From Rhipicephalus microplus (taxonomy: Eukaryota; Arthropoda; Arachnida; Ixodida; Ixodidae): a stretch of 64,000 bases of DNA. The position numbers and the translations under genes are program-made. Of the stretch, positions 20,267-31,503 are shown piece by piece (position 1 is the first letter of the stretch; each line of letters opens with the position of its first letter). The notes beneath the pieces are model-generated. The model was given only the letters and a program-made list of their open reading frames with translations. It was not told the origin of the DNA and searched no databases. Where the stretch lies: assembly GCF_043290135.1 (NCBI RefSeq), contig NC_134710.1, forward strand, positions 278,947,776 to 279,011,775. Direction: 5' to 3'.

Positions 20267-22067
20267 AATATATGAGCATTTTCCACCCCATAACACTGAG
20301 AATACTTTTGTAAACCACTTGCCCCCAATGTTTTCTTCTTAGTTTCTCTTTTTCAATAGTTCCTCAAACCACCTCATGCGTCTTTCTTTTGCAGCATCTG
20401 TGGATACAACAAACTCGGGAAATACTGTGTATAGTCTCAGTTGTATCATTTTACTGAAGAAACAAGCTTTGGTCTTCGCTTACAATTCTAAACTGAAACG
20501 GTATTTCCTTCCATATGTGAGAGTTGAAGCCCCCCTTTTTGTGGCTCGGACGACAGCACATTATCATTGACTATTAGAGAGCCATGTTGCACTAAGACGT
20601 AATTTATTGAACTTTGGAAAACAGGTTTGGCAATAAACCACATCGTATTCGTTATTCTGCCCACAAGAAATTTGAGAGGAGTATCACGTGATGCATGTCT
20701 ACGCTATTACGTTAAAGCAGCCTGTGACGTAGGCCCATCGAGGCATGGAATGCAGACATAAGTATTCTAGTTGCACGTAAATACTAAATAGAAGCTTGTG
20801 GCTGCATAAAATGGGTAGTTACACTAATGAAACTAAAAACCAGGGTAGATGTGCTGAGTCATATTCGCTAATCTCTCTTATCCTACCATTCTGTATTGAT
20901 TTACGCCATGTTAAGCGGGTGATTTTGAGGGCATGTTGACGTAAGCGGGACGAGAGAGTGGTTTGTAAATACACTTGAAGTGCCGGAAGTACGCAGAGAG
21001 ATCGTTCATATTTACCAACGTTCAGCGACTCGGAGCACTTGGTCCTTTAGTGTGGAAGAGCGGAAAGCTGTTCTAATGCGCTTCGACATAAAGAAACCAA
21101 CCGGCACATTAATATTTCACTGTAATACCCTCCGCTGGCAAGTGTAAAAAAATATGGCTCTAAAACATGGGATGTCACCCGCCTATTGTATGCACCCTCC
21201 TCCAAAAACTAAACAATCTCTATCGAAACTTTATCAGTGATCAGCAAAATCTAAAATGACACCTGATGATTGCCAATAAACTATTTTTTGCAGTGAAGTT
21301 CGACAGAAGTACTCACATGTTAGCGAGATATAGAGGTATAAAATAGATAGAGGGACAATTTGAATATGGAGAAAAAAAGTGATTGGGACATGGTCGAAGG
21401 GTTCCGAAGTCAGGGCATGATTAGCGAGAAATTCTGGGGTGGCTGGGAGATCTTACTCTACACAATGGTTCAGCACGGAAACCATCAAGAGAGACGAAGG
21501 AAAGGGGCAGAAAACGAATAAAGAAGTGAAGACAGAAAGAGAGAACAAGGGCTTCTCACCCGCACAAAGCAGCATTCCTCGCGAGTACGCTTTCACACAG
21601 AGACCTAAACCCATGCCGGGAAGAAGGCTCCGAACATGATGAGACGAGCTGACGCGAATGCAGCGTATTCTAGGCTCCTTTCATGCGTTTTGGTAGGTGT
21701 TTTTGTTTGTGTACCGGCATATATACCCATATCATAAGCCCTACCCAGCCATCGTAAAATATTGCGGAATGTGGATGGGTGTTTGAACCCTCGAAGACCT
21801 CATCTGTCCTCTGGCTTCATTGGAGGAAGAAAAGTGACCTTTAGTTCGTATAAAGAGCACGTTTTTCTTCGAATTTTCTTATAACTCCACAGTGTATAAG
21901 ATAACATTCACGCGTGTTGACACCGCTACGTTAGTATGGTTTCATTAGATGTGCAGGCGAAAATAATTAAGGTATTTTTTTTGCTCTAACGTTTGTTTTG
22001 TCCTCTGCTTCAAGGGCAATGAAACAATCAACATATCCACGGACTGAATGATGATGAGTGGGTGAAG
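20267..22067 (+). other. Unassigned spacer in copy B
   Basis: It corresponds to 9766-10850 plus 11739-12448 of copy A. The short stretch around 21340-21365 is the site that is empty of the LINE fragment found at 10851-11738. No gene recognised. Confidence 0.5.
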
Positions 22068-22262
22068 CGTCCGTCAGCCTGTCCGTGCTTCTGTATTTCC
22101 GCACGACCATCCGTGCGTTCATCCATGCGTCCGTCTGTCTGTCCGAGCGTCCGCCAACGCGTCCGTCCTTCCGTCTGTCCGCCTGTTCATACGTCCACCC
22201 GTTCATGCATCCGTCCGTTCGTACGTCCGCGCGTATATCCATCCGTTTGCCGTTCGTGCGCC
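22068..22262 (+). repeat. TCCG/TCCA-rich low-complexity tract (copy B)
   Basis: Imperfect CGTCCGTC, CATCCGT and related repeats, paralogous to 12449-12650. Confidence 0.85.
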
Positions 22263-22352
22263 CATCTAGGGATCACGCCAAGTACCGTCATCAGCCATCT
22301 CGCATCCCCTGTGGCACATACCCGCTCTAGAGCATGTATGTTCCGCCGGGGG

Positions 22353-22355
<3 letters not shown>

Positions 22356-22383
<28 letters not shown>

Positions 22384-22457
22384 CATACATACATACATAC
22401 ATACATACATACATACATACATACATACATACATACATACATACATACATACATACG
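22356..22457 (+). repeat. (ACAT)n microsatellite (copy B)
   Basis: About 100 bp of near-perfect ACAT repeats, shorter than the 165-170 bp tract in copy A and without the TTC variant units. Confidence 0.95.
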
Positions 22458-23956
22458 GAGGAGGAGACACTCCCACGCCCTAAAGGGCTCCACCCCTAGA
22501 AAAAAAGAAAAGCTGCGAGCGCTCAGAAATGTCGCCATTTAGGTGTTACGCCATTATACGCATTGTGTTAGCTTGATCAATAACACAGCTCAATGGCGGG
22601 TTTTGGAATAAATATACACAGCCTGCTATGATTGGCACATGCCCACGAGAACATTCCTCAGGCGTTTAATATAGCAGCAGAGTCGCTTCGGAAGCTCTAG
22701 CCAATATGATTTATTATCTGCTTTTGTTTGGCTGCCAGTCTACACGAACCTGCCCGTCTACACGAAGTCGACACCTTCTGCAGGTAGAGCGAATGAAAAT
22801 AGTGAAGGCTTTCCCTCGCCTTGCGAATCGAGCTGAGTGTCTCAAAGTTGCTACGTTGTATTGCTGAGAAAAAAATGGCAGGTCGCATCACCTGGTCAAC
22901 ATTCTTGTTAAAAGCGGAGCATATGGGTGAAAAAAAAACCTAAATTTTGCTTCAGCCTCCGGCTCACAGGAACTCCTAGGTCCTTCATAGTTGCTGCGTG
23001 TCGAGTGAACGACGGCTTCGGGGCTGTTTGGCCTGTTGTGGACAAGCTGAGGCTGAATACTCTCATCGGCCATTCTTTGCCCACGGGAAGCCCTTCAGGA
23101 CGTCACGTAGACGCAGCGCCTATAAGCTAACACACACACGCTCAATGTCAGCTTGCATTTGTAACGTGGCGCAACCCTGACATTTCAGCTGAAAGAATGC
23201 AGGGTAAGTAGTAAACCGAATGGCCCAGACCTTTTAAAACACAATATTCTAGGTGAAAGACGCTGCTGAGAAATTTTGTTAGTGCAATCAAAATTTGGAT
23301 ATAACGATGTTAGCCACCTTCAGTCAACTGAACCGAATTTAGCCACGGTATAAATATTTGTTGCGGCAATATGTGTGACCTACTTGTTTATGCTGAGGCA
23401 GCTTGGTACACTCACTTGGTGCAGGAGCTGTTTGCTGCTGCTAGCCTCATATCCCACCCTATGTGATCTGGTTACTTGCTGCGGCACTGGTATTGTCTTG
23501 CTTTCTCTCTCCAGCAATGCGGCATTGCGACTTTTACCTACGCAAGACCACATATATTACTGTGGCCTGTAACGAATCATCTTATGGGCGAACGCATTTA
23601 TGACTTTCCGCGAGAAGTGGCTTTAAAACTCTTACGCATAAAAAGACGGCAACTCGAAGTGTAAAATCAATTTGAGTCAACGCTTTCTGCATCCTTTGTC
23701 GATTGAGTATTTGAACTACGTCACTGCTGCATACATTTGAGATTCCTATTAAATTTTTCAACAAACAAACAAAGAAACAAACAAACAAACAATAAATAAA
23801 TAAATAAATGCGATACGTCTAAACATTTCATACATGATGGCGTTTCACAGTATATTGCTACATCTACATTGAAAGCCTCTTGAAAAATACGTGTGTTTGC
23901 CAAACGAAGAGGAGCTAGATCTCTCTCTTCTTGGGCTCTGAAATGAACCGGCAAGT
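22458..23956 (+). other. Unassigned spacer in copy B
   Basis: It corresponds to 12907-14340 of copy A. It contains an AAAC/AAAT microsatellite at 23760-23812 and about 65 extra bases near 23665-23730. No gene recognised. Confidence 0.5.
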
Positions 23957-23960
23957 ATAT

Positions 23961-24085
23961 TGTTACGGTGAGATGCCTTTATTTACCGGAGATGATGAAT
24001 GCGAGAGTCCAGGGATCTGGCCGATCACCGCTTGTGCCAACCTCGTTCTCCTCTTCTTCCACGCGCCCCCTCAGTATCGTAGACA
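23961..24085 (-). repeat. 3' LTR of element 2
   Basis: On the plus strand it begins TGTTACGGTGAGATGCC and ends CAGTATCGTAGACA. It differs from its partner at 28596-28719 at several bases, so this insertion is older than element 1. Confidence 0.88.
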
Positions 24086-24097
24086 TTCCCCCTTTGC
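24086..24097 (-). promoter_or_regulatory. Polypurine tract of element 2
   Basis: On the minus strand GCAAAGGGGGAA directly precedes the 3' LTR, the expected place and composition for plus-strand priming. Confidence 0.75.
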
Positions 24098-24134
24098 AGA
24101 CGATGCCCACCGGGCGAGTTAGGCTTCCTTGCGA

Positions 24135-25206
24135 TTATGATAGCGTTTTAGACGGGCAACATGAACGACGTTGGTCTTGCTTGAGCGGCGGCCAGTTGAC
24201 AACAGCTGAGATATCACGTTTACTTGACATCATTGAGACGTCCCAGGACAACAAACGGACCAGTGTAGTTGGCCAGAAACTTTTGGCAGAGGCCGTGCTT
24301 GCTAAGCGGCGTCCAAAGTCACACCTAATCTTCTTTCTCAAACAATACGTGCCGGTGACTTCTGTCGTAACGATTCTTGGAGCGTTTCTGGGAAAGGAAA
24401 GTTCGAAGACAGGCGATGCGCCGGGCCTCTTCTGCGCGGCAAATGGTTTTGGCGAGAGTAGGTTGATCAGTCTCAAAAAAGGAAGGATAGTGTCAAGAGC
24501 TGTGCGGGGTTGGCGTGCGTAGAGCAGATAAAATGGACTGTATCTCGTTGTTTCGTGCTGTGCAGTGTCGTAGGCGAAAGTTATAAATGGCGAAATCGCG
24601 TCCCATGTTTTGTGTCCAGAATCAACATACATAGAAATCATGTTGACGAGAGTCCTATTAGTTCGTTCCGCCAAACCGTTAGCCTGCGGGTGATACGGGG
24701 TAGTGTGACGAAAATGGCAAGAAGAAAGACGAAAGAGGTCTTCAACTACATCGGCAACCAATTGCCGCCCGCGGTCACTGATTATGACACGGGGGGATCC
24801 ATGGCGTAATATACATGTGACAGCATGAACTGTGAGACTTGAGTGGCCCTTGCCGCAGGAATCGCCACAGTTTCGACGTAACGTGTGAGGTGGTTAACGC
24901 CCACAATAATCTATCGGTTGCCGTTCGTTGATCGCGGAAAAGGGCCAAGCAGGTCGACACCTACGACGTCAATTGGTGAACTCGGGGGTGCTATGGGATG
25001 AAGTATAGTCCGGCTGGCGGGGTTGCAGGACGCTTGTGGCGTTGACATTGCTCACAGCTCGCAACGTATGCAGTCACACTTTTACGCATCTTCGGCCAGA
25101 AGAAGCGTTCTTGCGTGCGATAAAATGTCCAAGAAAAACCCATATGGCCCGATGTTGGGTCGTCGTGCATTGCTCGAAGTACGTGTTGTCGTAGACTTGT
25201 AGGCAC
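24135..25206 (-). pseudogene. pol: Integrase of element 2
   Basis: The zinc-binding HHCC region is at 25206-24991 with HDDPTSGHMG and CEQCQRHK. The core follows in other frames; LGPFPRSTNGNR is visible near 24900-24950. TTPYHPQANGLAERTNRTL, with the catalytic Glu, is at about 24640-24700. A YSPFYLLYARQP block follows. Frames change at least twice, and after about 24500 the similarity to integrase fades although the frame stays open to 24135. Confidence 0.75.
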
Positions 25207-25515
25207 AGCTAGAAGTAGGGGAGGGCCTACGCCGGAATAATTCTTCTTGTAAAGAACGCCATCCTTTACGACGAAACCACGTTAACCGTTCGTTCCAGAA
25301 ATAAAGAAAGAAGCGAGACTGTCGCCATTGCGTTGCTCTGCTCGAAAAGTTGTTAGGTCAAGAAACGGAGTATCCACTACAGCCAAATATTCATCAAAGT
25401 TGTCAGCATCACACTCGGGTGTCGAAAGGGGAAGTCGTGAAAGGCAATCGGCGTCGGCATGACGACGACCGCTTTTGTAACAGACTTCAAAGTCGTGTTC
25501 TTGCAATCGTAACAC

Positions 25516-26112
25516 CTAACGAGCAAGACGACCAGATGGGTCCCGTAGTCCAGTGAGCCAACATAAAAAATTTTGGTCCGTGACAATCGAGAATCGGCGT
25601 CCATAGATATAAGGGCGAAACTTGTGCACGGCGAATGTGACCGCGAGGCATTCCTGCTCTGTGACAGTATAGTTTCGCTCCGGTTTACTTAAACAGCGAC
25701 TGGCATAGGCAACGACGTGTTCAGCAGCACCATGGCGTTGGACCAAGACGGTGCCAATACCTACACCAGTGGCGTCGGTATGAACTTCTGTGGCAGCAGA
25801 TGGGTCATACTGGTGAAGTACGGGCCCTGACGTAAGAACAAACTTGAGTTGCGAAAAAGACGACTCATATTCCGCTAACCACCGAAAAGGTGCGTTCTTG
25901 TTGAGTAGGGACGTCAAAGGGTAAGCGAGGTTGGCGAACCTGGGCACGAAGCGACGCAAGTACGAGCATAGGCCCAAAAAGCTTCGCAACTCTCGTACCG
26001 ACTGAGTTGTTTGAAGCTGCTGACTGCAGCGACTTTCTGGAGGTCGGGTCGAACCCCATGCTTGTTCACCAGGTGACCGAGAACGAGAGTTTCGCGGCTG
26101 CCAAAGTGACAC
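25516..26112 (-). pseudogene. pol: RNase H region of element 2
   Basis: The minus-strand segment continues from RT in another frame. It carries RELRSFLGLCSYLRRFV (end of the RT connection), TEVHTDATGVGIGTVLVQR with the first catalytic Asp of RNase H, and SIVTDQNFLCWLTGLRDPSGR. A few bases later the tether SGRRHADADCLSRLP appears in yet another frame (25282-25515). The mutations are frame changes, not loss of motifs. Confidence 0.8.
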
Positions 26113-26164
26113 TTCTTAGAGTTCAGGGTTAGCTTAGCTCTCTCAAGGCAGGTGAGAACAATGT

Positions 26165-26956
26165 CTAGACGATGTTTGTGTTCATCGAATGTACGGCCAA
26201 AATTATAATGTCATTCAGGTAGCGAAGACAAACTTCCCACTTTAGTCCACGTAACACAGAGTCCATCAAGCGCTCAAACGTGGCTGGAGCGTTGCATAGG
26301 CCAAACGTCTTTACATTGAATTCAAATAGACCATCTGGGGTTATGAATGCCGTTTTCTCTTTGTCATTCGGGTACATGGGGATTAGCCAATAACCAGATC
26401 TCAAATCCACGGAGGAGAAGTACGATGCCGAATGCAAACAATCGATGACATCATCAATCCTGGGAAGCGGGTAGACATCCCTTTTAGTAACAGAGTTGAG
26501 CCGTCTGCAATCCACGCAGAATCGCCATGTACCATCCTTCTTTCGGAGAAAAATCACAGGGGCAGCCCAAGGGCTACACGACTCTTGGATGACCCTTTTC
26601 TTTAACATCTCTTCTACCTGTTGAGCAATGACCTTGCGCTCCGCAGATGAGACACGGTATGGTTTCTGCCGGATAGGGTGAGCGGATCCTGTGTCAATCC
26701 CATGGCGAGTACGTGACTCGGGTACACTTATTTGCTCTTTATTCTGCGCAAAGTCAAATATAGCAGCGTGCTTCGCAAGGACTTCGACCAAATCTTGACT
26801 TTTGTCTGATGATAGCGACTTGTTTACCATACTCAGAAAGTTGGCTTCTGTATGGTACGTTGCACGAATAGGATCTACTTTCTCGTCGCTTAAAGATGCA
26901 ATAAAACTTGTCGCATTTTGTTCGAAGAGGGCGAGTCGCATTCCGCAGGGTAGCAT
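26165..26956 (-). pseudogene. pol: Reverse transcriptase of element 2, catalytic motif altered
   Basis: A minus-strand segment of 263 codons with PYRVSSAERKVIAQQVEEML, CVDCRRLNSVTKRDVYPLPR, SSVDLRSGYW and [20 protein letters not shown], the ordered RT motifs of Ty3/gypsy. The catalytic box reads YLND instead of YLDD: the first Asp of the pair is replaced by Asn. Since that Asp binds the catalytic metal in this family, polymerase activity would be lost even without the frame breaks. The segment ends shortly after in a frame change. Confidence 0.85.
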
Positions 26957-26968
26957 AATAGGTTCATT

Positions 26969-27580
26969 TCAATAGTTAGACACCCATAAGACCGATCGCC
27001 TATCACTGATCGACAGAACACAATGTGGAAAGAGCACATTTTTCTTGGTGCAATTGAGAGGAATGGGCTCCACAAGAACATCAAAATTTCCGGCGTCCGA
27101 GGCAGAGGCGTCAACGCGTACGGTCTTCATCGAGTTGGGCGGCAAGACAACATCCCCAATGACGGTGATAGATCCTTGACAGCACCTAGGATCGTCAGTA
27201 AATGCCGATAGCATAATCTCGCCAGCACCGCAATCTACAGTAGCCCCGCACTCGCGTAGAAAATCAATCCCCAAGATGATGTCATGGGTGGAGCTGGTCA
27301 GGACAGCGAATTCAGCCTCGAAGACCTTGTCACCCAAAGTGACACTAACAACACACAAACCGATCGGGCGAAGTGTCTCCCCGCTCACTGCACGAAATGA
27401 TGCACAACTGTCCCCGCGAAACATCACTTTATGTTCTAGCTGAAATTTGAAGTCAAGACTCATCACTGAAACAGCTGCTCCAGTATCTATCAAAGCCATC
27501 GTAGGAAGTCCATCAATAAGCACGGCGACCCTATTTTGCGTCATAAAAACGGGTGGAGGCATAGGCGGATGTAGTGACAA
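26969..27580 (-). pseudogene. pol: Protease region of element 2
   Basis: This open minus-strand segment carries the retropepsin active site MALIDTGAAVSVM near its start, with a later HDIILGIDFL block that corresponds to the second conserved region of the protease. It ends in a stop just before the RT segment, which begins only 12 bases away. In element 1 the same regions are one frame, so this copy is broken here. Confidence 0.8.
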
Positions 27581-27615
27581 ATGTTCGTCGACCTCACCTC
27601 CATTTGCCGCACCAC

Positions 27616-28487
27616 CTAGTTTCCCGGAGGCGCGGAGGTGACGCGTCGACCAGGAGATGGGGAACGGAACCGGCGTGTTGTGGGGGGTGTCAAGTTTCGC
27701 ACGGAGGAAGGGGAGTCGTTGCGTAAATTCCGGTAGAAATTGCGTCCTACATGTGTATCACTGTGGGTCGTTTGCTGGAAGCCGTCCCCAACGTACGCGT
27801 CCCGCATTGAACGCATACCACCACGCCAGCGGTTTTGTCGAGAAGAAGCTGATGATCCCTCGTAGTAGCGCTGCTGTGGGCGATGCCTTTGACCACAGAA
27901 TCGAGCCACATGTCCACGGAAACCGCAGTTATAGCACACAGGAGCTTCACGCACGTCGCAAAATCTTTCACGAGGCGCCATGTGCCCATGATCGTCCCAC
28001 GAAGACACCATTGTAGGTGGTTGGCGGGAGTCTACAGACTTGCGTGGGTCTACAGACTTGCACAATTTCAGAATCTCTTCAATGTACGTTGTGCATGTTT
28101 CACCGGGGACTTGGGCACGCTGCATCAAAGTTTGTTTGTTTTGTTTGTTTGTATCCTCAGCGCACTGTTTGCTCAGCGCACTTCTTCTTCATCCATGGGT
28201 CCCCGAAGCAGCTCGCTATTTCTTTCTGAAACGCTTCCCAGGTCGTTATTGTTTCTTCGTGGTTTTCAAACCACACCATTGCCGTCCCTTGAAGAAACAA
28301 TCCGACGTTGGACAACCGGGAGGCCGCATCCCAACAATCGTATTTACTCACACGGTTGAAGTGTTTCAGCCATTCGTCGACGTCTTCTCCGAACCTTCAA
28401 GAGAAGCTTCGTGGTACTATGTGTCGGGGCCACGTAGTGCCAGACGAAGAGTGCGTGGTGTCGCCGTCATCAATCGGATCCATAGAG
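27616..28487 (-). pseudogene. gag: Gag of element 2, internally deleted
   Basis: The minus-strand reading starts at an ATG near 28487, passes one stop near 28400, and then carries a capsid-like block (DVDEWLKHFNRVSKYDCWDA, then WFENHEETITTWEAF). A (TTTG)n-containing insert around 28128-28160 shifts the frame. The second half has TYIEEILKLCKSVD followed almost at once by the CCHC knuckle CYNCGFRGHVARFC. In element 1 some 200 residues lie between these points, so an internal deletion is likely. The tail has RSPSPGRR motifs like those of element 1. Confidence 0.75.
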
Positions 28488-28595
28488 AGCGGTGGTAGAC
28501 CAGCCAGTCAGCGGCTTCGGCGTAGTTCTTGAGGTAGCGCTTCCGTGATCGTTCGCCTGGTATTGCTCCGCTGTACCCCGCACCTTCACTAATCT

Positions 28596-28719
28596 TGTTA
28601 CGGTGAGATGCCTTTATTTACAGAAGATGATGAATGCGAGAGTACAGGGATCTGGCCGATCAGCGCTCGTGCCAGCCTCGTTCTCCTCTTCTTCCACGCG
28701 CCCCCTCAGTATCGTAGCA
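28596..28719 (-). repeat. 5' LTR of element 2
   Basis: On the plus strand it starts TGTTACGGTGAGATGCC and ends GTATCGTAGCA, then ATAT. No convincing tRNA primer site could be identified next to it. Confidence 0.88.
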
Positions 28720-28774
28720 ATATAATGAAATCATTGTTGTAGATATATTGAGTAAATAGACTGCAGACTACAGT

Positions 28775-29815
28775 CTATTGACTCGTTATTGAAATAACAG
28801 TAGGTTCTCCAAAAGAAAAGAGAAGAACGTCAGATACCTAAATGACACTGAATTCTATGTTACTTAAGAAAGGAAGAAGACAAAGAGGAAGTCATTGGTC
28901 AAGGAGAAAGATTGTCGTATTGTAAGGAAGAACCGGGGATGAAATCATTCTACTGACTTGTCATCCACGCAACAATGTGTTTTGTAAAAGAAAAGGAATG
29001 CACAGCAGCTACCTAATTGACACTTAGTTCGAAGTCACTGAATAAAAGGAAGAAGATCATCAGGAAGTAGTTGGTCAATGAGAAAGATATTGTATTCTGA
29101 GAAAAAAACCGTGGTGAAATCAGTCTATTCACTTGTCATTCACGTAACAATATGTTCTGCGAAAGAAAAATGAAGAACGCCAGCTACCTAATTGACACTG
29201 AGTTCAATGCCACTAAAAAAAGAACACACTGAACAAATAATTGGTCAAAGAGAAAGAATTTCGCACTGAGCGGAAAGACTGGTGAAGAAGTCTGTCTATT
29301 GGCTCGTTATTCACGTAAATATATGTGCCGCAAAAGAAAAAGGATGAGCGCCAGCTACCTAAATGACACTGAATTCAATGTCACTGAAAAGAATGACGAA
29401 TACAATCAGGAAGTAATTGGTCAAAGAGAAAATTTGCCATATTGTGAGCAAGAACCGGTGAAGAAATCCCGCTAGCGACTCGTCCTTCACTTGAAAATAT
29501 TTTCTGTGAAAGAAAAGAGATGAACGCCAGTTCCCTAGTAGACGTTGAATGCTATGCCACTGAAAAAAAAGGATGAAGACAATGAAGAAGTCATACATCA
29601 TGGAGAAAGATTGTCGTACTGTGAGGAAAAACCGGCGATCAATCTATTGACTCGTCATTCGAAACAATGTGCTGTGCAAAAAAAAAAGAATGAACGCCAG
29701 CCATCTGAATAACATTGAATTCTTTTTCACTGAAAAAAAGAAGAAAACAATGAGGAGGTCATTGGTCAAAGAGTAAAGTTGTCGTATTGTAAAGAAGAAC
29801 CGGTGATGAAATTAT
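28775..29815 (+). repeat. Six tandem 175-bp satellite monomers (copy B)
   Basis: Monomers start near 28775, 28950, 29125, 29296, 29472 and 29644 and pair one-to-one with the six in copy A. The array begins soon after element 2, which lies just outside it. Confidence 0.88.
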
Positions 29816-29957
29816 GAGAAAGTAAATATTTCTTTTTTTTGCAGTGATATGTTCACATGTGATGATTGGTGACTATTTATTGCGTGGTTTACAGTATTCC
29901 TGCAGGCGAAGAAAATACAAAGAAAGTGAAAGAGTACAGTTCACACTGCTTCAGGGC

Positions 29958-30029
29958 GGCACGTTGGTCCAGGGGCATGATTCTGGTTCAGGGTGTGAGT
30001 GGCTGCTGGATCAAATTTCACATGAGCGC
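29958..30029 (+). pseudogene. tRNA-Pro pseudogene 2 (copy B)
   Basis: Paralogue of 15584-15655 with further damage to the acceptor (GGCACGT). It keeps GGTCCAGGGGCATGATTCTG and CACATGAGCGC. The following spacer to 30729 matches 15656-16355 and shows no gene. Confidence 0.68.
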
Positions 30030-30729
30030 AATAATTTGTCTTTTTTTGGTAGACAATTAGCTACAACATGACCAAATATGCTTGTTTGTCTTAAATGCCG
30101 AATTTTCTGTTGACAGCAACTCCGTTAAGTAGGGTATTAGTACATGCATAGCCAAGAAAAAACCGTCATATTCATGCCCACCATGTGCTCTGTACATCCT
30201 CTTCTTCCTTTCCATCCTCTTCTTCTTCTGCTTCGCCTTCAAGCCAGGCGCACCAATCTGTATGGTGATTGATTCAATAACAAGAGAAGGAGTAAGGTAA
30301 TCCACAAACTTGTCTCTCTAGTTAGAAGCGCAAGACATTTTTTGAAAGGCCGGGATATGCGATAGGCGTATTTTTTTGGCATCAGGGGCTATCGCCATCG
30401 TACTTTTTTAGTCAATTTTGTAAAAAACTTCTGGTAACTTCCCTTCTGTAACCGTTGCATGCGATTGCTCAAGTACATTATCAATACATCGATCAATCCA
30501 ATAAATTTAGTTGAAAATATGCGCTTGTGTTCATGTTGGTCTTCAAAATTTTGCACTGTGCCTACTTCTATTTATAGCCCTATTTTGACAAGTGTTATCC
30601 AGCTGGCAAACCGGAGATTAGCAAATATTTACCTTGCCAGTTATTCACCTTTATATTTATGTTTATTTATTTCTGCAATCGGTGAGTTCTTAGAAAGATG
30701 TCACCATGTTTTTATCGTTCTCCCCATCT

Positions 30730-30801
30730 GGCTCGTTGGTGTGCTTGTATAATTCTCGCACTGAGTGCGAGAGGTACCGGGTTCCCAACCCGAATGAGGC
30801 C
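30730..30801 (+). pseudogene. tRNA-Pro-derived pseudogene 3 with UGA anticodon (copy B)
   Basis: Same CTCGC-ACTGAGT-GCGAG anticodon arm as 16356-16427. The B box is further changed (GGTTCCCAACC) and the acceptor 3' side reads ATGAGGCC. Confidence 0.65.
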
Positions 30802-30962
30802 GTATATTTTTTCTGTCTTTTTTGACAAAATACGTCAATATTTTCTAAAAGTTGACGATTTATTGGCAGTGCACTATACGCGAATATTCATGCTGCTTGA
30901 ACTCTTGCTAAGGAATTTCGAGAATGTATGTTCCAAAAGCACATTATGACCATAAGATATCA

Positions 30963-31330
30963 TCATTCAGTGACACTTCTATATTCAATACCCATACCCC
31001 CCCCCCCCCTTCCCTCTCAAATAAAAAGACCAAAATCGGTCGTCTTCATCCTCACTGAAAAGCGCCTTCCTATCTTTTCCGAACGCATGCACTCTTCTAG
31101 CTGATGGTAACTATTTCTTGTTAATTTTTTTTTCCTATTTTGAACTGCGAGATAGTGCAACACAAACAAAGAAGATTGGATGTGTACGCCTAGAAAAACA
31201 AATAATAAAAATATGAATGATTCCAACGATGTCGGCCGCCTTCCGTCTTCTTCGTCCTTGAAAGCCACTTCCAGGTTTTGTTCCAATTGCCTGTTTCATT
31301 GTAGAGAATATTACTTTTTCTTGCTATTTG
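30963..31330 (+). repeat. Start of a third copy of the tandem unit, truncated
   Basis: The sequence matches 6222-6572 and 16587-16940 closely, up to CTTGCTATTTGA, where the copy is cut by the 3' end of a minus-strand LINE. The tRNA-Glu/Gln pair expected about 100 bp further on is not found at this site or beyond the LINE. Confidence 0.88.
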
Positions 31331-31503
31331 AAGGAAGGAAGTATGTTTATTTACAGAAAGGCAGAGAGGTCGGCCTGAGCGATAGTTTGCTCTAGCCTGC
31401 TACTCTACACTGGGGGAAGGGAAAGGGGAAAAGAAAGATAATTGGATGACGATGGTGAGATAAAGAGGTGAGTATGTAGTGTTCTTTCTAGCTGAGACAC
31501 ATT

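Larger units (their letters stand above)
23961..28719 (-). mobile_element. Ty3/gypsy LTR retrotransposon on the minus strand (element 2)
   Basis: About 4.76 kb bounded by LTRs at 23961-24085 and 28596-28719, with a 4-bp ATAT target duplication (23957-23960 and 28720-28723). Copy A of the tandem unit has the uninterrupted sequence at the same place (around 14337-14345), so the empty site is visible. Domain order on the minus strand is Gag with CCHC, protease, RT, RNase H and integrase. The LTRs differ at several positions (for example ACCGGAG versus ACAGAAG, and an indel at one tip). The ORFs carry frameshifts, a Gag deletion and an altered RT catalytic motif. It belongs to a different family from element 1: LTRs are unrelated, and Gag and Pol are clearly divergent. 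Confidence 0.92.
16587..30962 (+). repeat. Tandem segmental duplication, copy B
   Basis: The second copy of the unit, with every landmark of copy A in the same order: tRNA pair at 17047, LINE fossils, SINE at 20030, TCCG and ACAT repeats at 22068 and 22356, six satellite monomers at 28775, and tRNA-Pro relics. It is longer only because of a Ty3/gypsy insertion at 23961-28719. The join to a third copy at 30963 shows that the array once extended further. Confidence 0.92.
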
